From contig NC_071390.1 in the NCBI RefSeq assembly GCF_022682495.2, forward strand, positions 149,396,583 to 149,460,582: 64,000 nt of DNA, given 5' to 3'. Origin of the DNA: Desmodus rotundus (taxonomy: Eukaryota > Chordata > Mammalia > Chiroptera > Phyllostomidae). This document shows, one piece after another, positions 23,920 to 35,239 of this stretch. Each line of letters opens with the position of its first letter. Within the stretch, counting starts at the first letter, position 1. The position numbers and the translations under genes are program-made. The notes below the pieces were generated by a model. The model was not told where the DNA came from. It searched no databases and saw only the letters and a program-made list of their open reading frames with translations.

Positions 23920-24110
23920 GGATGCAGGTACCTGCTCTGGAGTTTACCTCCTGGGTTTGAATCTCACATATTAGTTGTGTGGCTGTGACAAGTTACAGAG
24001 CCTCGTTTGTTTTGGTTCTTATTAAGTGCAAAATGGAAAGAAATAACAGAGCCTTCCTTATGTGGTTAATCAAGGATTAACAAAGATAATGCATGCAATT
24101 GGGTATCACT
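23920..24110 (-). repeat. MIR SINE
   Basis: 'gggtttgaatctcacatatt', 'gtgtggctgtgacaagttac' and 'gtgcaaaatggaaagaaat' are antisense MIR. Confidence 0.65.
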
Positions 24111-24209
24111 CACACCCAGGGTGAAGGTCATCTGCAGACAGACTGAGCCTCACCATGAACTCCTGACATCATACTTTCCCAAAGCTACTTCACCATACCC
24201 TCTCATAAT

Positions 24210-24388
24210 GTGATTGTTCTGGTTGTATGGCCTCAGGCAAGCTACTTGACCTTCCTGTACCTAAGTTTGTTCTTCTGTGAAAATTTATAGGAATGTCATG
24301 AGAGTTAAATTAGTTAGTATTTGTAAAGTGCTTTGAACAGCACCTGGCACATAGTAAGTGCTCTATGAGTGCTTATTAAATAAACAAG
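24210..24388 (-). repeat. MIR SINE
   Basis: 'ggcaagctacttgaccttcc', 'gcacctggcacatagtaagt' and 'gctctatgagtgcttattaa' are strong antisense MIR matches. Confidence 0.85.
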
Positions 24389-25394
24389 ACTGCCTGGAAT
24401 ATCTCAGAGTTTAGTACATGATAGCTATGATTCTAAACATGTTCACCTTCAAGGAGAACTTAACTAGAATAGGAACTTGTAAGTCAGCCAGGGAATAATG
24501 GTAAAAGAAAGTGCCTGTGTGTATGTTGGGGATAAGCATAAGCATTTCTTTGAAGATTATCCATTATAACGCATAATAACCCCCTTCTCAGCATGGTAGA
24601 AGAATAAAATGTAGGCCCAAGGCAATATTAATTAATATTACTTATAACCACATCTTCATCATGATTAAGCAATTAATTTTTCTAGCAACATTATAAAGAA
24701 CCAAGGACTCACAGTATAGAATTACTGGACCTTTGAATATGATGGCAGAATTTCTGTAATGTTTCATCTGCTTTGATCCTTAAAATGTTTCCCTTTTTAT
24801 TTGGTTTTAATGGAGCTCCTGCTGCTGATCAGGAAGCATTTAATGTGAAGTTGCCTTGGACTAAATTGAGTCACTGAAGCATGCCTTCTGAAATACAAAG
24901 TTATTTTTATAAAGGATGAAGAAACCATTGGCCTATACCAAAGGTAAAGTGGCGGTAAAAATGGCATCTCTTTTCTTTGACTTTTCCCCAAGATCTGGAA
25001 GGCTGTGAGTAAGGGAAAGGAACCGAGAAGGAGAGAGAGGGGTGGTGGTCGGGGTCTTCCCCTATCCGTAGGTAGCGTAAGCCTTTCAATTCTGGTTTCC
25101 ATTAATGGGGTTGGTCCTTCCACTTTGTAATGTTCTAGAAGTGATCCCAGATTCAGTCACCCTGCTCCCAGTGTGGCCAAATGGATCTGCCCCATGGGCT
25201 TCTATCCAGGTGGTGCCTCCCATCCCATCCAGAGTAGTGTGTCCAGGAGGGCTCTGAGGCCGTGTGCGGCTCTGCCAGAGCAGTGTGCTGCATTAGCAAA
25301 GTCTTTCACAAGGGGAGGTGATGGTTTGATTTTGACTTTCCCGTGCCAGCCCCTCTGTTTAACTGAGAGGCAAGATTGCAGAGAGGTTCCAGCA
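24389..25394. other. Unclassified sequence
   Basis: No repeat or exon recognised. Opposed frames near 24797-25448 look like chance. Confidence 0.35.
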
Positions 25395-25470
25395 GTCAGG
25401 TTTGAGGTTCGTTTCTCAAACTCTCTAAGCCTCAATCCTCATCTTTAAAATGGAGAAAATAGGAGTAACA
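25395..25470 (-). repeat. MIR fragment, left arm of an inverted pair
   Basis: 'aagcctcaatcctcatcttt' and 'aaaatggagaaaataggag' are the antisense MIR core. Confidence 0.55.
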
Positions 25471-25632
25471 ATAACAATAACAGTAATCATACATGTCAGG
25501 TCTGTTTCTAAGAGCATTACATATATTAACTCATTTAATCCTCACAACTTATGAAGTAGGGCTGTTGTTATCCCTTTCTACACATGAAACTGAGGCTCAG
25601 AATAATGCTCCCAGCTAAGAAGTGGCTCATCT
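25471..25632 (+). repeat. MIR fragment, right arm of an inverted pair
   Basis: 'attaactcatttaatcctca', 'cacatgaaactgaggctcag' and 'agctaagaagtggctc' are sense MIR, directly abutting the antisense copy. Confidence 0.7.
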
Positions 25633-25892
25633 TTCTTCTTTGAGAAATATGGCCCCTTCCATAGGTCCATGAAAGCACTCAGTATGTGTTACCGCCTTTG
25701 CTTGTACTTACAGGTTATAAGAGCTTCTGAAAGCACAGGCCTCTGTAAAGACAATAGGTTAGTGGATTCTGCTACAGTCTTCAGTTGTCCTATTCTGTTT
25801 GATTCTCGTGTCACTTTGAAAGAGGATATTCACATTTAGATGACTTCACGGGCAAATAAATCTCTTCAAGCCATATTTCCTGTCTACATAAC

Positions 25893-25975
25893 CCCAGACA
25901 GTGTGCAAAGCTCTTGCATGTCATCATCACTGTTGATCCTCACAACCGTGTGATATAAGCAGGGACCTTAATTTT
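25893..25975 (+). repeat. MIR fragment
   Basis: 'gacagtgtgcaaagctcttg' and 'gttgatcctcacaaccgtgt' match the MIR first half. Confidence 0.5.
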
Positions 25976-26081
25976 TGTTGGGGACTTTTGTTTCATTAGG
26001 GAGCTTCATTATTTTATTAGAAGATAGCACAGTCAGCGCGAGGACCCTTTGCACCATGCTATGCATTTGGTTTGTCAAGCT

Positions 26082-26264
26082 CAGTGGTCCTCAAAGAGTA
26101 GTCCCTGCATGACAGCATCAGCAACACTTGGAAATGTGTTAGATGTGAAAACTCTCTGACCCCACGCCTACTGAATCAAAAACTCCAGGGGCGGGGCCCA
26201 GGAACCCTTGTTGTAACAAGCCCTGCGGCTGATTCTGTTGCACTCTCGTGTTTGAGGACCACTG
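26082..26264 (+). mobile_element. MER5-type hAT element with intact inverted repeats
   Basis: Left end CAGTGGTCCTCAAA and right end TTTGAGGACCACTG are perfect 14-bp inverted repeats. The interior 'cctactgaatcaaaaactcc' and 'caagccctgcggctgattct' match MER5. An 8-bp host duplication is not preserved. It is non-autonomous and has no transposase. Confidence 0.85.
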
Positions 26265-26717
26265 CACTACTTGAACCTCTTAACAAGAGGAAAACTTGAA
26301 GGAAGTGGAGATAACTAACTAGAGAAATACACGATATCGGCCGTGAAGTGTTTGAAAGGTGAGTATGGAGACAATGAAGCAGGTGTGTCCAGTGCTAAAG
26401 GGTTTTAAGGCTTTTAAGGGTTTTCAATAAACTGAAGGTAAGACCATTCTAAGAAAGAGCCCTTCTCATCTGAATGTTTTTAGAAACATTTCCAATCACT
26501 AGAAAGAGTCAACAGAGAGACCTAAGGCCCATCCATGCCCACAAAGGGGAGCAGGAGGAATTCTTACAATGGGCAGATAAAGTTGGAGTTTTACGGGCCA
26601 ATAAATAACTTTTTCCTTCCTGAGAAATAAAAAGGGATTAGATAAAGGAAGCTTAAACTTCATTTTTAGTAAAGACAGCTATAGAGAACATGCGTTCTAG
26701 ATGTTTTTTAAATAAAA
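26265..26717. other. Unclassified sequence
   Basis: No recognisable element or exon. Confidence 0.35.
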
Positions 26718-27195
26718 AACTACACCAAAACAGTGACTTAAAATAATACCAATCATTCATTTGCTCATGATGTGGGAATTGGCTGGTCTCATGTAGGTAA
26801 GTTCACTCTGATCTCATGCGGTCGCAGTCAGAGGACTGGGAGTGGGAACGTTCATTCACATGTCTAGCACCTGGGCTGGAAGGGTTCCAAGAGCTGGGGC
26901 TGGAGCAGCCTCTCTCCCCTCCTCCCATATGGCCCCTCCATATGGTGACCTCAGGCTACCTGGACTTCTTTCACAATGACTGAAAGGTCCAATTGTTTCA
27001 AGAAAAGCCAACAGAAGCCATGTAGCTTTTTAAATAGGCTCAGAAGGCACACCGAACCATTTCTGCAGCATTCTATTTATTAAGATGGTCACAAAGCCCC
27101 ACCTAGGTTGAAAAGGTGGGAACATAGACTCCACCTTTTGATAGAAAGGATGTCAAAGAATTTGCAGACATGTTTTAAAACCACCACAGTATGCC
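26718..27195 (-). mobile_element. MaLR-like LTR, long copy
   Basis: Contains 'cagtgacttaaaataatacc', 'gcacctgggctggaagggtt', 'ggtgggaacatagactccac' and a closing 'catgttttaaaaccaccaca'. This is the antisense of a common placental LTR family. The exact subfamily is uncertain. Confidence 0.5.
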
Positions 27196-27627
27196 ACCAC
27201 ATGGGTCTCTAACACCTTCTCCCCTGAACTGAATTTAGAATCATGCTGTAGTCTTCACCCCTTGCAGGGGTGAACATTGCTACAAAATGCTTACTAAATG
27301 CCTCTCTGTGGGCAGTCCAGCCTACACTAGAGATCATGCTCAGTTTCATTTTCAAGTTCACCAATCAGGTAAGTTGCCTCTGGGTTGTGGGAGGGGGAAG
27401 GGAGAGGCCAGGAGTGTTACCCTGGAAGACGTCCCACGTGGCAACATAAGCCCAGGGAATGGCATTACCTCTTTACAGGTAGTTGGATTGGCTGGAACTC
27501 CTAGATGTCATTTGTATGATCAGTTACAGAATAACCTAACATCTTTGGTAATTCTTTTGGACATTTTATCTTAAATATGTGTCCATTTTAAATATTTATT
27601 TATTTTCTCTTCCCTTCAAAATGCCTT
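27196..27627. other. Unclassified sequence
   Basis: No element recognised. The 95-residue frame at 27287-27574 shows no domain. Confidence 0.35.
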
Positions 27628-28255
27628 TAAAATTTTTTAACAACTTTATTGAGATATAATTTATGTCATGCATTTCACCCATTTAAAGTATATAATCCAA
27701 TGGTGTTTAGTATATTCAATGATATGTGTGACTATCACCACAGTTCATTTTAGAGCATTTCATCACCTTTAAATGAAATCCTGTGCACTTGAGCTATCAC
27801 CTCCCTATCCTTCCAAGCCCTGTAGTCCTAAGCAGCCAGGAATCTACCGTTTGTCCTTACAGATTTGGAAATTTCTTCTAAACGGAATTGCAAAGTGTAT
27901 GATCCTTTGTGTCGGGCTCCTTTCACTTAGCATAATGTTTTCCAGGTTCCTCTAGTTGTAGCGTGTGTCAGTACCCCGTGCTTTTTTATGGCTGAGCACT
28001 ATTGTAATGTGTAGATGGCAAACTATGTTTTATCTATTTATTAGTTGATGGACATTTGGGGTGTTTCCACCTTTTGGCTATAATCATTTGGGTACGTGTT
28101 CATATGTGGACATGTTTTCATCTCTCTTACGTAGATACCTAGGAGTGGAATTGCCGAGTCATGTGGTAACACTATGTTTAACCATTTGAGGAGCTGTCAA
28201 TTGTTTTTTGAAGTGGCTACACCATTTTACATTCCCTCTAGCAGTGTAGGAGCAT
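27628..28255 (-). mobile_element. Old L1 fragment
   Basis: Antisense L1 of the L1M class: 'aactttattgagatataatt', 'ttcacttagcataatgtttt', 'cctaggagtggaattgccga' and 'tacaccattttacattccct' appear in the expected order. Confidence 0.75.
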
Positions 28256-28569
28256 TCTGGGTTCTCGCCTGGTGAACTTCAACCTAACTGTGGAACATGC
28301 TTCCATTAAGGCATGTATAACATTGCGTTATTATTGCTTGCTTGCATATCTATCTTCCCTATAGGCTAGTAAGCTCACTAAGGTGGATTTTTGGTTTGTC
28401 TGTCCAGTAACCATTCTTTATTCAGGTAATAGCATCCTCTTCCAAATCCCTCTGTTCTAAAATGTGACACAAATGGAAGCTCATGTCCAAGCTCAAAACT
28501 GTACACAATAAATATGTCTAGTTCTTTGTATATTAATTATGTTTTAATGAAACTGGGTTTTTTTTAAGG

Positions 28570-28920
28570 TATCTGGCCCTGCCCCTCTAGCCACAGTGAC
28601 TGGCACCATGTGACCTACTCTGGGCCAATCAAGTTCTTCCCCAGGATTTTTTAACTTGCAACTGTGTGGAGGAGCCTTTTCTTCTTGAGAAATAAATTAA
28701 GGAAAGCAAAACTAGAGTTCCTGGTTGTTATGGTGTCAGCCTCACAGGAAGAGCTGCCAAGTAGAAAACAAGCTGAGATCAGAAATGGAGGAAAACATCT
28801 GGAAAGTACTCAAAGTTCTGGTTCATGCCATTCCAATCATTCCTGCAATTTCAATATGTGAGTCAATAAGTGCCCCTCTTTGCTTCGGCTAATTCAAGTC
28901 TGGTTTTTAGGATTTACCAC
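28570..28920 (+). repeat. Old interspersed repeat, LTR-like
   Basis: 'ccatgtgacctactctgggc', 'caatcaagttcttccccagg' and 'tttgcttcggctaattcaag' recall an old MaLR or other LTR. The family is not resolved. Confidence 0.35.
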
Positions 28921-28974
28921 CCAAAGAGTCCTGTAAGGTTTTTCTCCAGAATGGAAGTCTGAGTTTGTTCATTT

Positions 28975-29045
28975 TTTTGTAACTCAGAGTCTGATATAGA
29001 CCCTGGCAAAGAGTAGGCACTCAAGATCTTTGTTTATTGCTTTAA
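28975..29045 (+). repeat. Possible L2 3' end
   Basis: 'agaccctggcaaagagtagg' and 'cactcaagatctttg' resemble the L2 tail. Confidence 0.35.
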
Positions 29046-29699
29046 AGCAGCATATAAATTGGCTGAATTAATTTATTGAGAACTGTGCTAGTCAGAGCAA
29101 AACCAAAAAGAAAATGAGAAGTGTTACTTAAGTGTAGTGGGACAACAGAGCTTGATGGTTTATACAATTAAATGTAAGGGGGGAAAAACAGTGAAAAAGT
29201 AAAACAATTCCAGAAAAATATAGATCTGCTGCCAACTTGGCAAACTGAACTATAGAAAGCTAGAGATATTTGTTTCCCTTCCTTGTTCTCCAATATTTTC
29301 AAATAAAAACTTCTTGTTATAAATAACAACTTTTTTCTTTTATAAAATAATTTTGATTTTGCTTACCAAAGATGGAAACTAGAGAGTTTAACTTTCCTCC
29401 CTGAGCTTTGTTGTACCTCACCCTGCCAGTTTGAGCTTTGAATGGGAGGAAAAGAGAGTAAAGAGAGGGTGGGAAACTGGAATGGTCTTTCCAAATCACA
29501 AGTGCAATTGCTCATTCCCAAACAAGAATGGAATCTTCATTGCACCTTCATTAGAAGGCTGGCTATAACAGTGGCAGAAAAATGCACTACATCTTCATCA
29601 AGCAGGTCTGGCTGGTGTAGGACTGCGTGTTTTGCCAAATCAAATGGTTGTACCAACAATAAGATCACAAGGAGTCCATTGGTTGTGAAAACCAAGTGT
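29046..29699. other. Unclassified sequence
   Basis: No exon or repeat recognised. Confidence 0.3.
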
Positions 29700-30030
29700 C
29701 ATTGATTCCTGGAGCTGGCTGAAGCCTGGAGGTCATCTGGTTTAATCACCATCTGCTGTCTGATCATCTCCTTACTGCTCTTGAATTAATTCCCACTTCC
29801 TCCTTGAATCCACTTATAAAGACAAACTCAGGTATCCAGATAGCCCATTCCATCTACAGGCTGCTAGAAAGTTCTTTATTATACTGGGCTGAAAGTTGTT
29901 TTATGAAGCTTCCTGCCATTGGTTCAAATGCCCTTGCTTATATTCTTAGAAAATAAATCTAGTCCCTCTTCCAAATTAATCCCCTTTCCAGTTCTTTAGA
30001 TACTTGAGAAATGAGGGTTTTAACCCCCTT
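29700..30030 (+). repeat. Ancient LINE/SINE-like repeat (CR1/L3 or similar)
   Basis: 'tagcccattccatctacagg', 'cctgccattggttcaaatgc' and 'ctagtccctcttccaaatta' match a known deep mammalian repeat type whose exact name I cannot assign. Confidence 0.4.
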
Positions 30031-30114
30031 AGAGCAGGAACTGGGTCATGTAGCAATTAGGTACAAAGGACATGCAGCCACATAAACCAAGTCATAACCT
30101 TTACTTCTCAACAC

Positions 30115-30285
30115 ATTTTAAATCTTCTGTGTGATTTGTGTATGGTACTTAGCCTCTCTGAATGTTAGTTATTTTATTTGTAAAATGGGGACAGAAATAA
30201 CTACATTAAGAGTTGTCTTAAAGATTGTCTGAGGGAATCTATGTAAAATGGCTAGCACAATGCCTGGAATGCATGAAGTACATTT
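30115..30285 (-). repeat. MIR SINE
   Basis: 'tacttagcctctctgaatgt', 'atttgtaaaatggggacaga' and 'gctagcacaatgcctggaat' are antisense MIR. Confidence 0.75.
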
Positions 30286-30327
30286 TTGTTATTGTTATAT
30301 TACTATATTTTAATATTATATATGTTA

Positions 30328-30619
30328 GCCAACTCAGGCTGCCATAACAATACACCATAGACTGGGCAGCTTAAACAACAGAAATTTATTTCTCACAATT
30401 GGGAGGCTGGAAATCCAAGATCAATATGCTGTCAAGGTAGATTTCATTCTGAGGCCCCTTCTCTTGGCTTGTAAGTGACTACCGTCCGTCTTTCCGTGTG
30501 TTCAATGACCGCTTATTTGGAGAGAGAGAGAGAGAGAGAAAGAGAAAGAAGGGGAAGAAGAACAAGAAGAAGAGGAGGAGGAGGAGGAGAAGAGAAGGAG
30601 GAGGGAGAGGGAGTTAGAT

Positions 30620-30661
<42 letters not shown>

Positions 30662-30835
30662 ACTAGCAATCAGGTTTCTCCTATGAACACACTAATCCTA
30701 TTAGATTAGGCCCCACCCTATGACCTCATTTAACCTTAATTACCTCCCTAAAGACTCTATCTCCTATGATCACATTGGGGGCTAGAGTTTCAACATAGGA
30801 CATTTGGGAGGGCACAACTTAGTTCATATTGTATT
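30328..30835 (-). mobile_element. MaLR-type LTR carrying a microsatellite
   Basis: 'accatagactgggcagctta', 'gaaatttatttctcacaatt', 'aggccccaccctatgacctc' and 'ttgggggctagagtttcaac' are the antisense of an MST/MLT-type LTR. Its middle holds the tract at 30519-30660. Confidence 0.6.
30519..30660 (+). repeat. Polypurine (GA)n/(GAA)n/(GGA)n tract followed by (GATA)n
   Basis: About 95 nearly uninterrupted purines (30519-30613, one C), then about ten GATA units to 30660. The tract probably varies in length between individuals. Confidence 0.95.
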
Positions 30836-30862
30836 GTGTTGTGTTGTGTTGTATTGTATTAT
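30829..30862 (+). repeat. (TTGTR)n microsatellite
   Basis: Alternating ttgta and ttgtg units at the edge of the LTR. Confidence 0.8.
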
Positions 30863-30939
30863 ACTTCCAAAACTTAAAAAGAAAAGTATGCATCCCAGCA
30901 AAGGGGTCAGCACCTATGAAGACTTTCAGGCGAGCCACT

Positions 30940-31175
30940 GAGTGTAGTTTAGTGTGGCTCAGGCAGAGAATACAGGGGAAAGATAAAGCTTGAGAAACAA
31001 GCAGGAGTAAAACTGTGATAAGACTGGTAGTTCATGTTAAGGAGTTTGTAGTTTACTCAAAAGGGCAATGGGAAGACTATGAAGGGGTTTAAGTGGGAAC
31101 GTGATCTACTGTGATTGTGCTTTATTAGGATTATTGTCTGCCATGCAGAAAATGGGTTGAGGGAGATTTAATCCT
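30940..31175 (-). repeat. L2 fragment
   Basis: 'aatgggaagactatgaaggg' and 'gtttaagtgggaacgtgatc' correspond to the antisense L2 stretch 'gatgggaagccattggaggg ... gagtgacatgatc'. Confidence 0.45.
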
Positions 31176-32019
31176 GTGAGAAACCTAACATGTTTATATT
31201 AAAGGGTTGTCCTTAACCTCATAGGAAGAGGAAAGACGTATTACAAATCTGGGCTGAAACCCCAAGGATGGAATTAGAACTCAAACCTTAATGGTTATTA
31301 TTCAGCTTTTATAATAACTAGTAGCATACCCTGCTCCCTTCCTCTCACACTCCTCTCAGAGCCTTTCTATAATCTCCAATTTTCTCTGATGGTTATGGGA
31401 GAGTGAATTTTGGGTGCTGTTACTAATTAGCATAGTGTAAGATAAGCAGCAATTTGGTTGGAACATTTTAATAATAGTTATTTTCTCTTTTGCCTGTATT
31501 TAAAAGTTCTAATTTAATGAATAAATTATCTTCAGAAATCTAAGTTATTTCTAGTTTTGTTGTTCCATCTGATATGTTAATTTCATCAACAGATTTATTT
31601 TAATAATGGGAGAAGAAACTCAAAAAAAAAACACCCTTCTATCTTGAAGTCTAAACTAACTTGTATTAACATTGTTAATATGCTAAGGAAGTTTGGTGAG
31701 TCTTTGCACAGAAGGGTTTGGAGGATGCACTTCACAGAGCATGTTTCCTATCCAAAGATGGGACACTTTTTAATTAGAGTCACCAGAACTTCTTTTGAAC
31801 AATCTGTTTAAACCACTTGGGATGAGATTGCTTTTTCTTTGAATGAACAGCCAGGAGGTATAACAGAAATAGCAGTGAACCAGAAACCCTGAGACAGAGT
31901 CCTCACTTTGGCTTCATCATTAACTGGCTATAGGATGCAGCACAGCTAGTGGCTTTCCTGACTCTCATTTATTCTGGGAAAACAAGGGAGCCGGGCTCAA
32001 TCATTTCTGAAGCCTCTAC
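31176..32019. other. Unclassified sequence
   Basis: No gene or clear repeat. An A-run at about 31622-31631 has no linked retrocopy. Confidence 0.35.
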
Positions 32020-32550
32020 ATGCGTGTGCTTATTATGCCCGGCTCTGCTGGAGAAATGTGGGCTTGAGAACAACAGCTATGATCCTCGATCCCATTGAGC
32101 ACTCATTCTTATGGAGAGATATAATTTATAAACCTGGCAGTAACAAACAGGATGCATTCAGACAGGGTAAGTGTTAAAAAAATGAAAGGCCATAATGGTA
32201 TGTAGAGAGATGTGTTTGTTGGGAGAAATTATTTACATAGGTTGGGTAGGCAGGCAAACTTCTCTGAAGATGTTCTTTTTCTACTGAGACCTGAGTGATG
32301 AGAAATAGTTGTCTATTCAAAGATCTAGGGCAAATGCACTTCAGGCAGCAAATACCTATCGCAAGGCCCCTGCAAAGTGAAGGAAACGGGTGTATTGCAG
32401 GGATGGGGAGGTGGTGTGACTGAAGTGAATGAAGTGAGTGAGTGTAGTGAACGGAGCAGCGAGTGATGTGAAACAAGGCCTGAAGGTGGCCACTGACCAG
32501 AGTCTGTAAGGTCTGGTTGGCTGTGGAAGGAATTTGGACTTTTTCAAGTA
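32020..32550 (-). mobile_element. L2 fragment, left of the Tigger insertion
   Basis: 'tgagacctgagtgatgagaa', 'cgcaaggcccctgcaaagtg' and 'gtctggttggctgtggaagg' follow antisense L2 order from the 3' end inward. Confidence 0.5.
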
Positions 32551-32557
32551 CAGTAGT

Positions 32558-32571
32558 CCCCCCCCCCCCCC
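32558..32571 (+). repeat. C14 homopolymer at the Tigger left end
   Basis: Fourteen C, then G and five more C. It expands the short C-run normal for this terminal repeat. Confidence 0.9.
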
Positions 32572-32773
32572 GCCCCCGTCATCCACGGGTGTCCCAGTGG
32601 ATGCCTGAAACCATGGACAGTACCGAACCCTTTATGTACTATTTTTTCTCCTATACGTATACACCTATAATAAAGTTTAGTTTATAAACTAGAAACAGTA
32701 AGAGATTATCAACAAGAACTAATAAAATAGAACACTTAGAATGATATAATGTAACGAGAATTATGTGAATCTG

Positions 32774-32791
32774 GTCTCTCTCTCTCTCTCT
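32774..32791 (+). repeat. (CT)n run inside the Tigger
   Basis: Nine CT units. This run is part of the Tigger interior in related copies. Confidence 0.8.
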
Positions 32792-33064
32792 GATGACTGA
32801 TGTGACAATGAAGACAGCTACTAAGTGACTAACAGCATGTAGTGTAAATACTCTGGACAAAGGGGTGACTCATGTCCCAGGCAGGATGAAGCAGGACAAC
32901 ACAAGATTTTATCATGCTACTTAGAACAGTGTGAAGTTTAAAACTTATAAACTGTTTATTCTGGACTTTTCTATTCAATATTTTGGACCAGCCGAGGTTG
33001 ACTGCTGTTGACTGCGGGTAATGGACACCATGGAAAGTGAAATCATGGGTGGAGGGGACTGCTG

Positions 33065-33245
33065 CATTCCTGAGCAATTTTGACCCATTAAACAGATTGC
33101 TCAGGGTGCTCTGTGAAGATGGACTGTTTTAATGGGCCAGATGAAACAAAGACACCGTGTAGTGTTTGCTGCAGTAATCCAGCTGAGAGATGGTAACAGA
33201 GGGAGGCGATGGGGAAAACAGAGCTGGATGTGTTATTATAGAGTC
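33065..33245 (-). mobile_element. L2 fragment, right of the Tigger insertion
   Basis: 'gattgctcagggtgctctgt' and 'ctgcagtaatccagctgaga' continue the antisense L2 from 32550. Confidence 0.55.
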
Positions 33246-34385
33246 AGAGGCAAGAGGATGTTTATGTCTTAAACATTAGTGGATACTAAGCAGTGGATGT
33301 TTATGTCTCCATGATCTATCAGTTTATTAAGGCTCCATTATTCTATGCTCCTATCTGAGTTCCCCTCTTTCTCCTCCCACATCTCGGAGGTGGCTGATGG
33401 GGGTGAGAACAGTGGTTTGTGGTTATGAGACTGATTCGACTTAGCCGCAGAGACATCATAGTGACCTCAGGTCTGCTGGCATGATGCTTCATCTCAGTGA
33501 CTCCATGGAATGTTCCATGGGAGAAATATCACTCAAGAGAAAGTAAAAGTAGGGAGTCACTAGAGGCATTAAGACAAACCTGAACCCTCTGACAAAGCAA
33601 AGACTCCTTTGTTCATTTTTTTTTTCTCTTTCAAATTTATTCCCAAGAACTTTGTACATTCAGTTTGGATATAGTGGAGACAGCTGTTTCAAACATAATT
33701 AAATCCAATTTTCATGACATTTTTCACACACGCAGATCTTGGCTTTCAAATGATTTGTGAGTTCAATTAATAAATGGCAGCATTATTTTGGAACACTTAG
33801 AACATTACATTTTCAGAAAATGCAGTCTATCTAACTTTTAGCAACATATACTCTGCCTTCATTTTTATGTTGTCATGTCACTATAGTTTTGGGCTACATA
33901 TCCCTATAATATAGTTATATTCCTTATCCAGGTGAACAGCAAGATAAAATTCTATCTTGCTATGAGCCAAATAATGGATATGTCCATTAAAAAAAATGAA
34001 CATATCAAGCCCAAGATCCTAAATATGCCATTTTCATTCTAAACCTGCCAAAAAATGTTGATATGTCTGGAATCTGGTTTTGTCAATAGTTTTCTTGCCC
34101 CGGTGACCCTGCTCAGGCCTTGTGGCAGGCCTAGAGGTTGGGTTCATCTGTTCACCAGGTATCTGAGCCCCTTACTCAATGCAAAGTGTTATCTATGCTA
34201 GACACGGAGGGTGGGGAATCACAAAACATCCTGACATTTTTTTTCCTTCATCTAGCAAACTATCCATTTGGGAAGGTTGTGCAGAAAAGATTAAATACCA
34301 GGGCAAGAATTTAAAAATATGTTATAATATAGGACATCTCTCAAACAGTAAGACATGATCGTGTGATACATACTGGTTTATAACT
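33246..34385. other. Unclassified sequence
   Basis: No exon or repeat recognised. The AT-rich stretch 33600-33850 is free of identifiable elements. Confidence 0.35.
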
Positions 34386-34545
34386 GTGCTGCTCAAACTG
34401 TTATATGCGCAAACATCTCTTAAGCATCCTGTTAAAATGCACATTCTGATTCCATGGGTCTGGTGGGGGAGTGGGTGTGAGAGTAAGTTCCTACTTAATG
34501 CCAATGCTGATGGCTCACGACCAAATTTTGGACAGTCAGTGATTA
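34386..34545 (+). mobile_element. MER5-like hAT element
   Basis: 'gtgctgctcaaactgttata', 'ctgttaaaatgcacattctg' and 'ccaatgctgatggctcacga' match the MER5 pattern. Confidence 0.5.
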
Positions 34546-35239
34546 GATTCAAGATCCCTAAACTGTAAGCTGAGGCACCCCAGGGTGCTATCGTCACAAG
34601 GGCAACATGGGGCATTTTTTTATTTAAAAAAAGAACACAGTGATGCTCATCATCTGCTGTGTGAGCTACAAGTAGTTCATAGTTTTGACATTAGATCATG
34701 CTACATTCCTCTGATCTTATATCTTTGCAAAGCTTACTTCTTGGCAGTTACTGTGATAAAAATGTAAGTGCTGCACAGAAATCCACGCAAACAGGCAATG
34801 TGGGTGGTGGGTCCAATCTGATATCAAAGTTTGAGAAGTTGGGCAGTGCCCAGCAGACACATACATCCATTTGTAGTCATGGTTATCTAAGAATAAAATT
34901 TTAAATAGCCGTTTTCTTTTAATTTATATGCACTATTTCTTTCAAGCAGCTAAGTTATTAGAACAAGGTTTATTAAGTTGTTTGGACATAACTACTTAAT
35001 GTTGAAAAAAGTATTAGATTTTTCTTTTGGACAAGGGATACCATGAAAAAAAGGGGGGGTGGAGAGGAGACACTTAAGATGCTGGGAACAGAGAAAATTT
35101 CGGGAATCTGTGGGTTAGATAATAGGTACTGTGAATTCGGAGAGGTTTGGAGTGATCAGGTAAGGTCACGAGGAGGTCCTAGAAGCTGAGTCAGGTCTGC
35201 AGGAGGAAAAATACGGCTGCAGTCTCACGAGCATCCTCA
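34546..35239. other. Unclassified sequence
   Basis: Nothing recognised. A G-run lies at about 35053-35060. Confidence 0.3.

Larger units (their letters stand above)
32551..33064 (+). mobile_element. TcMar-Tigger non-autonomous DNA transposon
   Basis: Left end CAGTAGTCCCCC and right end GGAGGGGACTGCTG are inverted repeats of the Tigger type. The interior includes 'gtggatgcctgaaaccatgg', 'cagtaccgaaccctttatgt' and 'gttgactgcgggtaatggac'. A TA precedes the left end (32549-32550); the right has CA, one mismatch from the expected TA duplication. It lies inside an L2. No transposase frame. Confidence 0.8.

Noticed and set aside
30617..30660. Regularly repeated units suggestive of an array
   Set aside because: It is a GATA microsatellite, not a CRISPR array, and the genome is mammalian.
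33600..33850. AT-rich, repeat-free block as a conserved element
   Set aside because: No distinctive motif cluster, and conservation cannot be assessed here.
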